A stretch of 64,000 nucleotides of DNA from Aquabacterium sp. (GCF_016234775.1 NZ_JACRAH010000064.1:1-64000); one strand, 5' to 3'; positions 1-8,412 are shown, numbered from the stretch's first letter. The notes: generated by a model not told the origin, from the sequence alone. A program made the numbers and translations.

Positions 1-101
1 GCGAGTTGGTCCCACTCCTTCCCATCCCGAACAGGACAGTGAAACGACTCAGCGCCGATGATAGTGCGGATTCCCGTGTGAAAGTAGGACATCGTCAGGC
101 T
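1..101 (+). rRNA. rrf: 5S ribosomal RNA, 3' part
   Basis: The first 101 bases read as the body and 3' end of a betaproteobacterial 5S rRNA. The conserved CCCATCCCGAACAGG loop is present and the gene closes with ACATCGTCAGGCT. Roughly 15 bases of the 5' end lie before the window. It is the last gene of an rRNA operon transcribed into the window and is followed at once by a strong terminator. Confidence 0.93.
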
Positions 102-113
102 ACCTATACAGTC

Positions 114-142
114 AAAAGCCCCTGCGCAAGCAGGGGCTTTTT
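114..142 (+). terminator. Rho-independent terminator of the rRNA operon
   Basis: A near-perfect hairpin has arms AAAAGCCCCTGC and GCAGGGGCTTTT around a GCAA tetraloop and runs into a T tract. It follows the 5S rRNA directly and should end the rRNA transcript. I see no clear feature in the following stretch, 143-340, apart from a weak TATAGT at 329-334 without a convincing -35. Confidence 0.9.
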
Positions 143-340
143 GTCTTTTGGGGCTACAGTTTGTTTGATGCGCTTGTCTCTTGCCAATCAGTTTTAGGGG
201 CAGGTCAGACTGACGTGTTTGCTTGCCTCGCTGAGCTCACGAGCCTCACTCCCCATCGTTGTCGCTTTTGGCCTGCCCGAGTTCACGCCCTTGGTGTCAA
301 CGTGCATGCGTTGGCTTTTCCCTTGCGCTATAGTGATCTC

Positions 341-793
341 ATGTTTGATGTTCTGGTCTACCTCTACGAGCATTACTGGCGTCCTGACGCTTGTCCGGAG
401 TCCGATCTGTTGATGCGCAAGCTGTCGGCAGTCGGGTTTGAGGAAGAGGAGATCAACGAGGCGCTGACTTGGCTGGATGGGCTGCAGACTGTGGCTCATG
501 GCGTGGTGTTGGCGCCCTCCAATCGCAGCAGTCGTGTCTACGCGGAGGCTGAGCTCGAGCGTCTCGGCGCCGAGGCGCTGGGATTTCTCCAGTTCCTCGA
601 ATCTGCCGGTGTGTTGACGCCTGTCCTGCGCGAGGTTGTTTTGGATCGTGTGGTTGCCGTGCCTCGCGGGCCCGTTGCGTTGGACGACTTCAAGATCTTG
701 GTCTTGCTCGTATTCTGGAGCCGCGGCGAAGAGCCGGATGCCTTGATCCTCGACGAATTGTTCGTGGACGACGAGGATCGGCTCATCCACTGA
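341..793 (+). CDS. smg: Smg family protein (DUF494)
   Basis: The 150-residue product has the Smg/DUF494 signature: an N-terminal MFDVLVYLYEHYW segment, a short helical domain with FEEEEINEAL, and an acidic C-terminus. The molecular role of the family is unsettled; in Proteobacteria it usually lies between dprA and topA. Here neither neighbour is visible, and the gene follows an rRNA operon. The start at 341 was chosen because the family begins exactly at MFD; an upstream in-frame start at 161 adds residues unlike the family. Confidence 0.85.
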   Translation: MFDVLVYLYEHYWRPDACPESDLLMRKLSAVGFEEEEINEALTWLDGLQTVAHGVVLAPSNRSSRVYAEAELERLGAEALGFLQFLESAGVLTPVLREVVLDRVVAVPRGPVALDDFKILVLLVFWSRGEEPDALILDELFVDDEDRLIH

Positions 794-921
794 GCGCAAG
801 TTGCCAGATATTGCCGAGCGGAAGCCTGGCTTCTCCAAGCATCAAGATTCCGCCTCGCATGCCGTAATTGTGGATGTATTGGGCCATGCATGAGCGGCCC
901 GATTGATCACTCAGGCAAACC

Positions 922-1404
922 ATGTCGTTCCCGTCCCCAGTTTCTGGTTCTTCCTTGGTCTCGCCGCAGAACAGCCCAGAGGTTGTAGGTGCGCGGCTTC
1001 GCCGGGCCGTTGCCGGAGTGCTGCTGACATGCCTCATGGCTGGCTGCGATCAACTGGGGATCGAAACCCCCCAGAAAGCCGCTGAGCATCAGTTGGCCGA
1101 GTCCAAGGCGGTGGGCAGTGCCTGCCGTCATGCCGTACGGGCCATCGAGGATTGCTACACGCTCAACCCGAAGGCAGACAAGGCTTCTGTGTTCGCGGGG
1201 TGGCGCGAGATGGACGAGTACATGCGGGAGAACAAGCTGGAGGGGGTGACGCCGGTTGTGCCTCGCCCTCCGCCCCCTTCTGCCTCCAAGGCGTCGGCGC
1301 CCAGCAAGCCTGATGATGAAGAGGAAGATGTCGCCTCCTCGGATGCATCAGACGAGGCGGCTTCAAGCAAGCCTGCAAAGAAGCCCAAACCCAAGGCTCA
1401 TTGA
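922..1404 (+). CDS. Small predicted lipoprotein
   Basis: This is a 160-residue protein. A hydrophobic stretch at about residues 28-41 ends in a lipobox-like LMAGC, suggesting signal peptidase II cleavage and lipid anchoring. A compact conserved segment follows, containing CRHAVRAIEDCY and WREMDEYMRENKLEG. The tail is low-complexity, rich in Pro, Ser, Lys and Asp. The 27 or so residues before the hydrophobic stretch are long for a lipoprotein signal, so the true start could lie further in. I recognise it only as a type of small protein seen in Burkholderiales; its function is unknown. Confidence 0.65.
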   Translation: MSFPSPVSGSSLVSPQNSPEVVGARLRRAVAGVLLTCLMAGCDQLGIETPQKAAEHQLAESKAVGSACRHAVRAIEDCYTLNPKADKASVFAGWREMDEYMRENKLEGVTPVVPRPPPPSASKASAPSKPDDEEEDVASSDASDEAASSKPAKKPKPKAH

Positions 1405-1496
1405 GTCTTGCTCGGGCGCTGATCACGCCAACAGACTCATGGTCTGCGTGAACCCTGGGTTGACTACTGGTGCTGTCTTGGCCCGACAATGAGCGG

Positions 1497-2261
1497 ATGT
1501 TGTCGAGCTCCTCTTTGTCTCTCAGTCTGCTGGACCGCCGCTTATGGCAACACGCAGAGTGTCGACAGGGCATGCGCGACATGGCGCGCGTGATGCCTGG
1601 GTTGATGGCATGGGGGCTGGTGACCGGGGTGGCCATGGCGAAGTCCGGGTTGCCCATTTCCATCGCCTTGCTCATGAGCCTATCGGTGTTTGCCGCCAGC
1701 GCGCAGTTGTCGGCTGTCCCGCTGATGTTGGCGGGGGCGCCGATCTGGGTGGTGTGGCTGACGGCGCTGTGTGTGAATCTGCGCTTCGTGATTTTCAGCG
1801 CGCAGATGCGCGAGCACATGATGTGCCTGCCTTTGCGGTGGCGCCTGGTGGCGGGTTACCTGACGGCTGATGTGACCTATGTGATGTCGGTGCACCGGTA
1901 TGGCGGCAAACCATCCGCGTCCAGCGAGCGCGTCGAACCCCTGGCCTATTTCGTGGGCCTGGCGGTGATCAACTGGGGTGGCTGGAACATCGCTTCATTG
2001 TTTGGCGTGCTGTTCGCGGCTTGGGTGCCGACTGCCTGGGGCCTGGGTTTTGCCGGCACCCTGGCGCTCTTGGGGCTGCTGGTGACGCTTGCCAGGGACC
2101 GACAAACCTTGTGGACTGCCGGGCTGGCCGCCTCGGCAGCGGTCGCGGCCTTCGCACTGCCGTTTCGCCTGTATATCGTGGTCGCGGTGGCGGCCGCCGT
2201 AGCGGTGGGGCTGTTGATGGATGCGTGGTCTGCGCGTTCTGCGGCCAGGGTTGGGGGATGA
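1497..2261 (+). CDS. azlC: AzlC family branched-chain amino acid export permease
   Basis: This multi-pass membrane protein of the AzlC family forms, with AzlD, an exporter of branched-chain amino acids in the inner membrane. The N-terminal half carries the family segments MPGLMAWGLVTGVAMAKSG and FAASAQLSAVPL, followed by several hydrophobic helices. The ATG at 1497 gives 254 residues; a GTG at 1470 would add nine residues and cannot be excluded. The stop codon overlaps the azlD start (ATGA), which indicates translational coupling. Confidence 0.87.
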   Translation: MLSSSSLSLSLLDRRLWQHAECRQGMRDMARVMPGLMAWGLVTGVAMAKSGLPISIALLMSLSVFAASAQLSAVPLMLAGAPIWVVWLTALCVNLRFVIFSAQMREHMMCLPLRWRLVAGYLTADVTYVMSVHRYGGKPSASSERVEPLAYFVGLAVINWGGWNIASLFGVLFAAWVPTAWGLGFAGTLALLGLLVTLARDRQTLWTAGLAASAAVAAFALPFRLYIVVAVAAAVAVGLLMDAWSARSAARVGG

Positions 2262-2617
2262 CCGTGCCCACGACACTCCTGCCCATGACGGAAGGCGAGA
2301 TGGTGCTGGCGGTGCTGGGCCTCATGGTGATTTCGGCGGTGACGAGGTCGACCTTCTTTCTCTCGTGCGAGCCCTGGAAGCTGCCGGCTTGGGCTGAGCG
2401 GGGCTTGAAGTACGCGCCTCTGGCCGCGTTGGCCGCCGTGGTGGCGCCCGAGGTGCTGATGTCGCAAGGTCATCTGGTGAAGACCTGGCAGGATGCGCGC
2501 CTGGTGGCCGCGCCGGTGGCGATCGCCTGGGCGGTGTGGCGCAAGGACATGCTGACCACGATCGGCGTGGGCATGGCGGTGTATCTGCTGCTCAAGCTCG
2601 GGCTTGGCTGGGCCTAG
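2258..2617 (+). CDS. azlD: AzlD family branched-chain amino acid transport protein
   Basis: This is a small membrane protein of 119 residues with four hydrophobic helices and the AzlD segment VISAVTRSTFFL. It is the partner of AzlC in branched-chain amino acid export. Its ATG shares bases with the azlC stop codon, which fixes the start. Longer upstream in-frame reading is a shadow of azlC. The pgk gene follows after 136 bases. Confidence 0.87.
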   Translation: MTVPTTLLPMTEGEMVLAVLGLMVISAVTRSTFFLSCEPWKLPAWAERGLKYAPLAALAAVVAPEVLMSQGHLVKTWQDARLVAAPVAIAWAVWRKDMLTTIGVGMAVYLLLKLGLGWA

Positions 2618-2753
2618 GCGCCCGCGCCGTGCCCTGTGGTGACTGGGGGCGCAGAAATGCACGCTGTCCACTGAATCGGGGGGGACGAAGGCGCCAGACC
2701 TTTCTACAATGTTGGACTTTCGTTTTCATTCAACGCCGAGGCGGCAGCACAAC

Positions 2754-3947
2754 ATGAACATCCTCCGATTTGAAGACCTCGTGGCTCAGGGCAAGGCAGC
2801 GGGCCAGCGCGTGTTCATCCGCGCAGATCTGAACGTGCCGCAAGACGATGCCGGCAACATCACCGAAGATACCCGCATTCGCGCCTCGGTGCCGGCGATC
2901 GAACTGGCCTTGAAGGCTGGCGCTGCCGTGATGGTCACATCCCATCTGGGCCGCCCGACAGAAGGTGAGTTCAAGCCTGAAGATTCGCTGGCCCCTGTGG
3001 CCAAGCGATTGGGCGAGTTGCTGGGGCGCGAAGTCAAGCTGGTGAGCAACTGGGTCGACGGCGTGAGCGTGAACGCGGGCGAGGTGGTGCTGCTGGAGAA
3101 CTGCCGCCTGAACAAGGGCGAGAAGAAGAACAGCGAAGAGCTGGCACGCAAGATGGCCGCGTTGTGCGACATCTTCGTGAACGATGCGTTCGGTACAGCG
3201 CACCGCGCAGAAGGCACAACCTACGGTATCGCCCAGTTCGCCAAGATCGCTTGTGCGGGCCCGCTGTTGTCGGCCGAAATCGACGCGATCAGCAAGGCGC
3301 TGGAAGCCCCGAAGCGCCCCTTGGTGGCCATCGTGGCGGGTTCCAAAGTGTCGACCAAGCTGACCATCCTGCAATCGTTGTCAAAGAACGTGGACGGTTT
3401 GATTGTGGGCGGCGGCATCGCCAATACCTTCATGCTGGCTGCCGGTTTGAAGATCGGCAAGTCGCTGGCTGAGCCGGATCTGCTGGGCGAAGCCACGGCC
3501 GTGATCGCGGCGATGAAGGCCCGTGGCGCCGAGGTGCCTATTCCTGAAGACGTGGTGGTCGCCAAGACCTTTGCCGCCGATGCGCCCGCCACCATCAAGG
3601 CCGCGACCGATGTGGCCGACGATGACCTGATCCTGGACATTGGCCCCAAGACTGCTGCCAAGCTGGCTATCCAGTTGAAAGCCGCGGGCACCATCGTGTG
3701 GAACGGCCCCATGGGTGTGTTTGAGTTTGAAGCCTTCTCGCATGGCACGGAAACCGTGGCGCGCGCGATCGCCGAGTCGGCCGCGTTCAGCATTGCCGGT
3801 GGTGGCGACACCCTGGCTGCGATCGCCAAGTACGGCATCGAGAAGGATGTGGGCTACATCTCGACCGGTGGTGGCGCGTTCCTGGAAGTGCTGGAAGGCA
3901 AGACCCTGCCGGCGTTCGAGATCCTGAGCAAGCGCGCCGCCGGTTGA
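2754..3947 (+). CDS. pgk: Phosphoglycerate kinase
   Basis: This is a cytoplasmic glycolytic enzyme that interconverts 1,3-bisphosphoglycerate and 3-phosphoglycerate with ADP/ATP. The 397-residue length is typical. The substrate-binding RADLNVP and SHLGRP motifs lie in the N-terminal lobe, and the nucleotide-side motif GGGDTLAAI near residue 350. Start 2754 (MNILRFEDL) matches the family; the upstream in-frame ATG at 2709 adds an unrelated stretch. Elsewhere in Burkholderiales the next gene is often pyk; here it lies 5.6 kb away behind an opposite-strand cassette. A terminator follows. Confidence 0.96.
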   Translation: MNILRFEDLVAQGKAAGQRVFIRADLNVPQDDAGNITEDTRIRASVPAIELALKAGAAVMVTSHLGRPTEGEFKPEDSLAPVAKRLGELLGREVKLVSNWVDGVSVNAGEVVLLENCRLNKGEKKNSEELARKMAALCDIFVNDAFGTAHRAEGTTYGIAQFAKIACAGPLLSAEIDAISKALEAPKRPLVAIVAGSKVSTKLTILQSLSKNVDGLIVGGGIANTFMLAAGLKIGKSLAEPDLLGEATAVIAAMKARGAEVPIPEDVVVAKTFAADAPATIKAATDVADDDLILDIGPKTAAKLAIQLKAAGTIVWNGPMGVFEFEAFSHGTETVARAIAESAAFSIAGGGDTLAAIAKYGIEKDVGYISTGGGAFLEVLEGKTLPAFEILSKRAAG

Positions 3948-4010
3948 TGCGGGCGTGAGTGGCCGGCCGGTGCGCGAAGGCGTGGCCTGGCTGGGCTACT
4001 GATCGGATTG

Positions 4011-4042
4011 AAGGCCTGTTCCTTGGGGGACAGGCCTTTTTC
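4011..4042 (+). terminator. Rho-independent terminator after pgk
   Basis: The arms AAGGCCTGT (4011-4019) and ACAGGCCTT (4030-4038) form a hairpin followed by a run of T. It lies 63 bases after the pgk stop and 42 bases before the convergent PF10118 gene. Confidence 0.85.
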
Positions 4043-4083
4043 GTTTCGGCGGCGCGGGCGTGAGCGAACTGAGCTTGTGGTGC

Positions 4084-4986
4084 TCAGGCGCGAGGCTGCA
4101 GGGCATCGCTGGCCGCGATCGGGTCTCCGCTTTGCTGCATCACCCGCATCCAGGTCTGGAATTCGCCGGGGGCGCCAGCGTCCCAGGGATGGAAGCCTGG
4201 CTTGTACCAGGCGAGGTAGGGGCGCAGCAAGGGGCCCATGAGGCCGCCGGGCTTGTAGAGCCACCACAGGCCTTTGAGCCAGATGCCCCAGCGCTGCCAG
4301 CGGTTGAAACCATCCACCTTGAGCATGTGGTTGAGGATCTGGAAGACGAACATGGGGAACTGGATGCTGACCATCAGCAGGGCCCACACGCGCAGCCAGT
4401 AGCCGACATGGGCCACCTGCTGCATGACGTCAAAAGCCACGCCCTTGTGTTCGACTTCTTCGACGGCATGCCAGACGTACATGGCGCGCACACGTGGATC
4501 GGCGTCTTCAAAGTGATGGCGGTTCTCGACGAAGGTGTGCGACATCAAGGCCGTGATGTGTTCGGAGGCGGCGGTGATGGCCAGGGTGTGCCCTTTGCTC
4601 ATGGTCTTGCGCGCGATGTCGAACAGGTTCCGGCGCTGGTTAGCGAGAATTTTGTCGACCTTGATACCCTGCTTGGACAGGCGGTGGTTGAAGGCGTTGT
4701 GGACCTTGCTGTGCTGGGCTTCCTGGCGGGCAAAGTCGAGCAGGACTTGCTTGTGGGCGGGATCGCTGATCTGGTCCTTGTAGTCACGCACGCAGGCAAT
4801 GAAGAAGCGCTCGCCCTCAGGGAAGAGCGTGGACATGGCGTCGAAGAAGCGGGTCTTGAAGGGATCACCGCCAAACCAGTGCCGTGGGATGTCGCCATCG
4901 AGGCCGAAATCCAGGCCTTCTCGGACGGTGATGGGCAACTGGTCTTCGGGCAGTTGTCCGCTGGTGCTGAGGTCGTGCGCAGTCAT
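4084..4986 (-). CDS. Predicted metal-dependent hydrolase (PF10118/COG3687), copy 1
   Basis: The 300-residue product belongs to the poorly characterised PF10118 family. Paired acidic and His motifs are spread along predicted helices: FPEGERFF, RQEAQHSKVH, TAASEHITAL and HAVEEVEHKGVAFD. The EXXH-type spacing suggests a metal site, possibly di-iron; that is inference. A conserved WLKGLWWLYKPGGL segment follows near residue 240. Start 4986 (MTAHDLS) aligns with the two paralogues upstream; a longer in-frame start at 5166 runs back through a terminator. A 312-bp gap separates it from copy 2, so it probably has its own promoter. Confidence 0.85.
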   Translation of the reverse strand: MTAHDLSTSGQLPEDQLPITVREGLDFGLDGDIPRHWFGGDPFKTRFFDAMSTLFPEGERFFIACVRDYKDQISDPAHKQVLLDFARQEAQHSKVHNAFNHRLSKQGIKVDKILANQRRNLFDIARKTMSKGHTLAITAASEHITALMSHTFVENRHHFEDADPRVRAMYVWHAVEEVEHKGVAFDVMQQVAHVGYWLRVWALLMVSIQFPMFVFQILNHMLKVDGFNRWQRWGIWLKGLWWLYKPGGLMGPLLRPYLAWYKPGFHPWDAGAPGEFQTWMRVMQQSGDPIAASDALQPRA

Positions 4987-5127
4987 AGCTGAACCTTTCG
5001 GTTGACTGTGCCATGTGCTTGACTGATACGGCGCATGCGCAGGGCGGATGCGCGCTGGAAAACGTGTCGGATGCACGCAGATCGAATCTGGCAAAACTGG
5101 CAGATTCAAGGCCCGGCATCGTCGGGC

Positions 5128-5162
5128 AAAAAAAAGCCACGGCGCCCGAAGGTGCCATGGCT
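5128..5162 (-). terminator. Rho-independent terminator after PF10118 copy 2
   Basis: Read on the minus strand, AGCCATGGCACC and GGCGCCGTGGCT pair around a TTCG tetraloop and run into eight T. The single A:C mismatch is tolerated. It ends transcription from copy 2 (stop at 5299) and separates it from copy 1. Confidence 0.9.
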
Positions 5163-5220
5163 GCAATGCGCTTGATCAATGAGCCCGGAGACGGCGTCCG
5201 TCCTGGGGCTTGAGGGCGCG

Positions 5221-5272
5221 TGAGGCATCACGCGAAAGAGATATGGACGTGGAGATGCGCCGTGATGCCTCA
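5221..5272. repeat. 12-bp perfect inverted repeat
   Basis: TGAGGCATCACG (5221-5232) is matched exactly by CGTGATGCCTCA (5261-5272) with a 28-base spacer. It lies 27 bases beyond the stop codon of PF10118 copy 2 and before that gene's terminator. It may be an RNA hairpin protecting the mRNA 3' end, or a protein-binding site. Confidence 0.7.
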
Positions 5273-5298
5273 GGTAGGTTGCCGGAGCCTGACCTTGA

Positions 5299-6177
5299 TC
5301 AGGCGCCCGCGGCGTACAGGGCTTCACCAGCCTTGAGAGGGTCACCGGTGCGGTTGTAGGTGTCCAGCCAGAGCTTGTAGCTGTGCATCTGGCCACTTTG
5401 CCAGGGGTGGAAGCCAGGCTTGTAGTACTGGATGTAGTGGCCGAACAGGGACATGAACAGGCCTCCGGGCTTGTACAACCACCACAGGCCCTTGGCCCAG
5501 ATCTTGGTGCGTTCCCAGCGGCTGAAGCGGTCCACCTTGAGCATGTAGCGCGTGACCAGCAGGGCGTGGATGTTGAAGCCCAGCGTGACCAGCATCATGG
5601 CGAGGATGCGCTGGAAGTAGTTGACCTTGGCAGCCTTCTGCATCACGTCAAAAGCCACGGCCTTGTGCTCGACTTCTTCCATGGCGTGCCAGGCGAACAT
5701 CGCGCGCATGCGGTGGTCGGCGTTGGCCAGCAGGGTTTTGTCTTCGCAGAAGCTGTGCGCCATGATGGCCGTGAGGTGCTCAGCGGCGGCGGTGTCGGCC
5801 AGCGTCATCTTCTTGGGCACCTTCTTGCGAATGATGTTGAAGAGGATGTGGTGCTCGATGCGCTCAAGCATATCGACATCAATGCCTTGTGCCTTCAGGC
5901 GGTTGTTGTAGGTCGTGTGCACGATGCCGTGCTGACCTTCCTGGCGCATGAAGTCCTTGATCTCCTGCTGGAGCTTGGGATCGGTGACCTGATCACGGAA
6001 GTCACGCACGCAGGAGATGAAGTAGCGCTCGCCTTCGGGGAAGATGGTCGACATGGCGTCGAAGAAGCGCGACTTGAACGGGTCGTTGTCGAACCAGTAC
6101 TTGGGGATGTCGCCATCCAGGCCGAAGTCGAGCTTTTCGCGAGGGATGATGGGGGGCGATTTGTGGGTTTCGTTCAT
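5299..6177 (-). CDS. Predicted metal-dependent hydrolase (PF10118/COG3687), copy 2
   Basis: This 292-residue paralogue of the flanking genes keeps the same motif order: FPEGERYFI, RQEGQHGIVH, TAAAEHLTAI, HAMEEVEHKAVAFD and the KGLWWLYKPGGL segment. An AAGGAGTGAG ribosome binding site lies just before the ATG at 6177, fixing the start. It is 37 bases downstream of copy 3 and likely co-transcribed with it. A hairpin and a strong terminator follow. The exact reaction of the family is unknown to me; the metal-binding role is inferred from conserved Glu and His residues. Confidence 0.86.
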   Translation of the reverse strand: MNETHKSPPIIPREKLDFGLDGDIPKYWFDNDPFKSRFFDAMSTIFPEGERYFISCVRDFRDQVTDPKLQQEIKDFMRQEGQHGIVHTTYNNRLKAQGIDVDMLERIEHHILFNIIRKKVPKKMTLADTAAAEHLTAIMAHSFCEDKTLLANADHRMRAMFAWHAMEEVEHKAVAFDVMQKAAKVNYFQRILAMMLVTLGFNIHALLVTRYMLKVDRFSRWERTKIWAKGLWWLYKPGGLFMSLFGHYIQYYKPGFHPWQSGQMHSYKLWLDTYNRTGDPLKAGEALYAAGA

Positions 6178-6214
6178 GATCTCACTCCTTCATGGGTGGG
6201 AATCAAAGGGCAGG

Positions 6215-7117
6215 TCAGGCGTGCGCCATGCCTTGCTGGGTCAGGTTGGCGTGCAGGCGGTTGCCGGCTTCTACGGGGTCACCGGTTTCCTTGAGCAGGC
6301 GCACCCAGGGTTCGTAGCTCGGCACCACCGGCTCTTGCCAGGGATGGAAGCCGGGCTTGAGGTAGGAGAAGTACTTGCCGAGCATGGGCATGAAGATGCC
6401 GCCGGGCTTGTACAGCCACCACAGGCCCTTGGCCCAGATCTTGGTGCGCTCCCAGCCGCTGAAGCCATCAGCTTGCAGCATGTGCTTCATGATGCGGAAG
6501 ACGTGGAAGGGAAACAGCGCCGTGACGAGCAACATGGAGCCAATCCGGTTGCGGTAGCTCGATTTGGCGGTGTCGATCAGCACGTCATAGGCCACGCCCT
6601 TGTGCTCCATCTCTTCCATCGCATGCCACACGTAGAGCGCGCGCATGCGCTCGTCGGCGCCGTTGAAGATGTGGGGGCGTTCGACGAAGCAGTCGGCCAT
6701 GATGGCGGTGATGTGCTCGGAGGCCGCCGTGATGCCCAGCGTGAATTCACGCGAGCAATGTTTGCGGATGATGCCGAACAGGCGGCGCTCCTGGCCTTCC
6801 AGAATCGCATCGACATTGATGCCCTGGCTTTTCAGGCGGTTGTTGTAGCGCGTGTGCAGCATGCTGTGCTGCGCTTCCTGGCGGTTGAAGTCCTTGATGT
6901 CCTGGACCATCTTGGGATCGGTGATCTGATCCTTGAAGTCGCGCACACAGGTGATGAAGAAGCGTTCGCCCACGGGGAACAGCGTGGACATGGCGTCGAA
7001 GAAGCGGGTCTTGAACGGGTCGTTGTCCAGCCAGTGCTTGGGGATGTTGCCGTCCAGGTCGAAGTCCAGCTTTTCGCGCGGGATGATGGGGGGCGGCGTG
7101 AGTTTGTTTTTGCTCAT
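6215..7117 (-). CDS. Predicted metal-dependent hydrolase (PF10118/COG3687), copy 3
   Basis: This is the first gene of the tandem set, 300 residues, with FPVGERFFI, RQEAQHSMLH, TAASEHITAI and HAMEEMEHKGVAYD in the same order as its paralogues. Start 7117 (MSKNKLTPP) has a GAGGAGAC ribosome binding site just upstream on the minus strand. The 205-bp space up to the araC-type gene should hold the promoter of copies 3 and 2, and contains two near-identical 11-mers that may be regulator sites. Confidence 0.86.
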   Translation of the reverse strand: MSKNKLTPPPIIPREKLDFDLDGNIPKHWLDNDPFKTRFFDAMSTLFPVGERFFITCVRDFKDQITDPKMVQDIKDFNRQEAQHSMLHTRYNNRLKSQGINVDAILEGQERRLFGIIRKHCSREFTLGITAASEHITAIMADCFVERPHIFNGADERMRALYVWHAMEEMEHKGVAYDVLIDTAKSSYRNRIGSMLLVTALFPFHVFRIMKHMLQADGFSGWERTKIWAKGLWWLYKPGGIFMPMLGKYFSYLKPGFHPWQEPVVPSYEPWVRLLKETGDPVEAGNRLHANLTQQGMAHA

Positions 7118-7248
7118 GTTTTGTCTCCTCGGACTCCGTGTGTCGCAACTTGCAACGGGGGTCTGACAGGTTGTGACTTTAGGGGTGACCCTTGATCTGC
7201 GCTATGTGACGCAACGACATGAAGGTAAGTTTGGCGACAGCGCTCCGC

Positions 7249-7275
7249 TAGGGAAAACGCGGAGAACGCGTTTCG
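7249..7275 (-). terminator. Weak terminator-like hairpin after the AraC-type gene
   Basis: A perfect 7-bp stem AAACGCG (7255-7261)/CGCGTTT (7267-7273) with a five-base loop lies 50 bases past the regulator's stop codon. On the minus strand it is followed by only four T, so termination may be partial and read-through into the PF10118 genes is possible. Confidence 0.5.
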
Positions 7276-7322
7276 TTTTCGGCTGTGGGGCTGAGGGCTT
7301 GAGCCCTTCGCTGGCTAGGGTC

Positions 7323-8402
7323 TCAGCCGTGCTGGCGGCGGTATTGGCTGGGCGTGACGCCAGACCAGCGCGTGAAGGCCTGGGTGAAGCTGCGCCGATC
7401 GGAGAAGCCCAGCTTGTCGCTGATGTCTTCGATCGGGGTCGTATCTTGACGCAGCCATTGCTGGGCCAGTTTGTAGCGCACGCGCCCCTGGATGGCCGAG
7501 TGGCTTTCGTTGACTTCCTTGAGGCGCCGCTGCAGCGTGCGGGCGTGCAGGCCGAGCTCTTCGGCCAGCGCCTCCAGACCCAAGCCCATCAGGCGGGGCT
7601 TGTCGTGGAAGGCGCGCTCGATTTGTTTGATGAGGGCCTGGCCGTGGTGGCCAGCGCCTTCCTGCGGCTTGTGCTCTGCGCGTTGCGCCACCTTTTGCGC
7701 CAGGCGTTTGGCAGCCTGTTCGTGCAGGATGGGGAAGGCGCCGGTCAGGGGTTGATCCAGCAGGGCGCGGTCGAACCACAAGGCATCCATCGGGGCGCCC
7801 CATTCGACGGGCACCTGGAAGGCGGCTTCAACCTGGTCGCTGAAGGCGTGGCGTGGGTGGCGCATGGTGATGCGCCCGATCAGCGTCTGGCCGCCCAGCA
7901 GCAGTCGGCTGAATTTGATGGTGGTGGTGATCACGCCTTCGGTGAAGGGCCAGGTTCGCTCAACAGATTCGTCGGGTACGCTGAAGTTCAGGGCGATGCG
8001 GGCTTCGTTGCCATGCTCTGCCAGGGCGAAGGTCAGATAGGGGTTGATCAGTGACGGGATCCACTCGAGCGCGCGGGTGGCGTCTCGCAGCGTGGCGCTG
8101 GTCGTGATGAAGGTTTCCACGTCCGACATGTATTCGAACGCGAAGGTCTCGCCCAGCACGACCGGGAAGTGCTTGGGGCTGCCGATGCGGCGAGTTTCGT
8201 CCACGCAGCGTTGCATGAGGCGCTGCATGGTGTCGCGCGACAGCATGGAGGTTTCGGGATGCAGGCTGGCCGTGTCGATGCCTTCCTGACGGAAGATGGC
8301 CTCGATGTCGATGCTGCACAGGCGGGCCGCGCGCACCCAGTTCGTCACGGTGACGAAGGGAATCATCTGGTCGGCGCTGGGATCCGTGATCGACTGGTTC
8401 AT
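7323..8402 (-). CDS. AraC family transcriptional regulator
   Basis: The 359-residue regulator has an N-terminal ligand-binding region of the Arabinose_bd (PF12625) type over about residues 1-220 and a C-terminal AraC double helix-turn-helix at about 255-355. The latter contains LGLHARTLQRRLKE and the hallmark DISDKLGFSDRRSFTQAFTRWSGVTPSQYR. Start 8402 (MNQSIT) was chosen over 8444 because the longer form overlaps the upstream hydrolase. The hydrolase gene ends 10 bases before it, suggesting an operon. It probably controls the adjacent PF10118 genes, whose substrates are unknown. Confidence 0.87.
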   Translation of the reverse strand: MNQSITDPSADQMIPFVTVTNWVRAARLCSIDIEAIFRQEGIDTASLHPETSMLSRDTMQRLMQRCVDETRRIGSPKHFPVVLGETFAFEYMSDVETFITTSATLRDATRALEWIPSLINPYLTFALAEHGNEARIALNFSVPDESVERTWPFTEGVITTTIKFSRLLLGGQTLIGRITMRHPRHAFSDQVEAAFQVPVEWGAPMDALWFDRALLDQPLTGAFPILHEQAAKRLAQKVAQRAEHKPQEGAGHHGQALIKQIERAFHDKPRLMGLGLEALAEELGLHARTLQRRLKEVNESHSAIQGRVRYKLAQQWLRQDTTPIEDISDKLGFSDRRSFTQAFTRWSGVTPSQYRRQHG

Positions 8403-8412
8403 GGGCCTCTGT

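Larger units (their letters stand above)
4987..5298. other. 312-bp intergenic region with several hairpins
   Basis: This gap between copies 2 and 1 of the PF10118 genes holds no convincing gene. It contains an inverted repeat GAATCTG (5084-5090)/CAGATTC (5101-5107), a minus-strand terminator (5128-5162) and a 12-bp perfect inverted repeat (5221-5272). The part next to 4986 should hold the promoter of copy 1, but I could not identify clear -35 and -10 boxes. Confidence 0.6.

Noticed and set aside
161-340. In-frame upstream extension of smg from an ATG at 161
   Set aside because: Smg family proteins start at MFDVL, encoded at 341; the 60 extra residues have no family resemblance.
794-921. Possible remnant of topA, the usual neighbour of smg
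   Set aside because: I could not find zinc-finger cysteine patterns or any continuous topoisomerase-like reading in either strand of this 128-bp gap.
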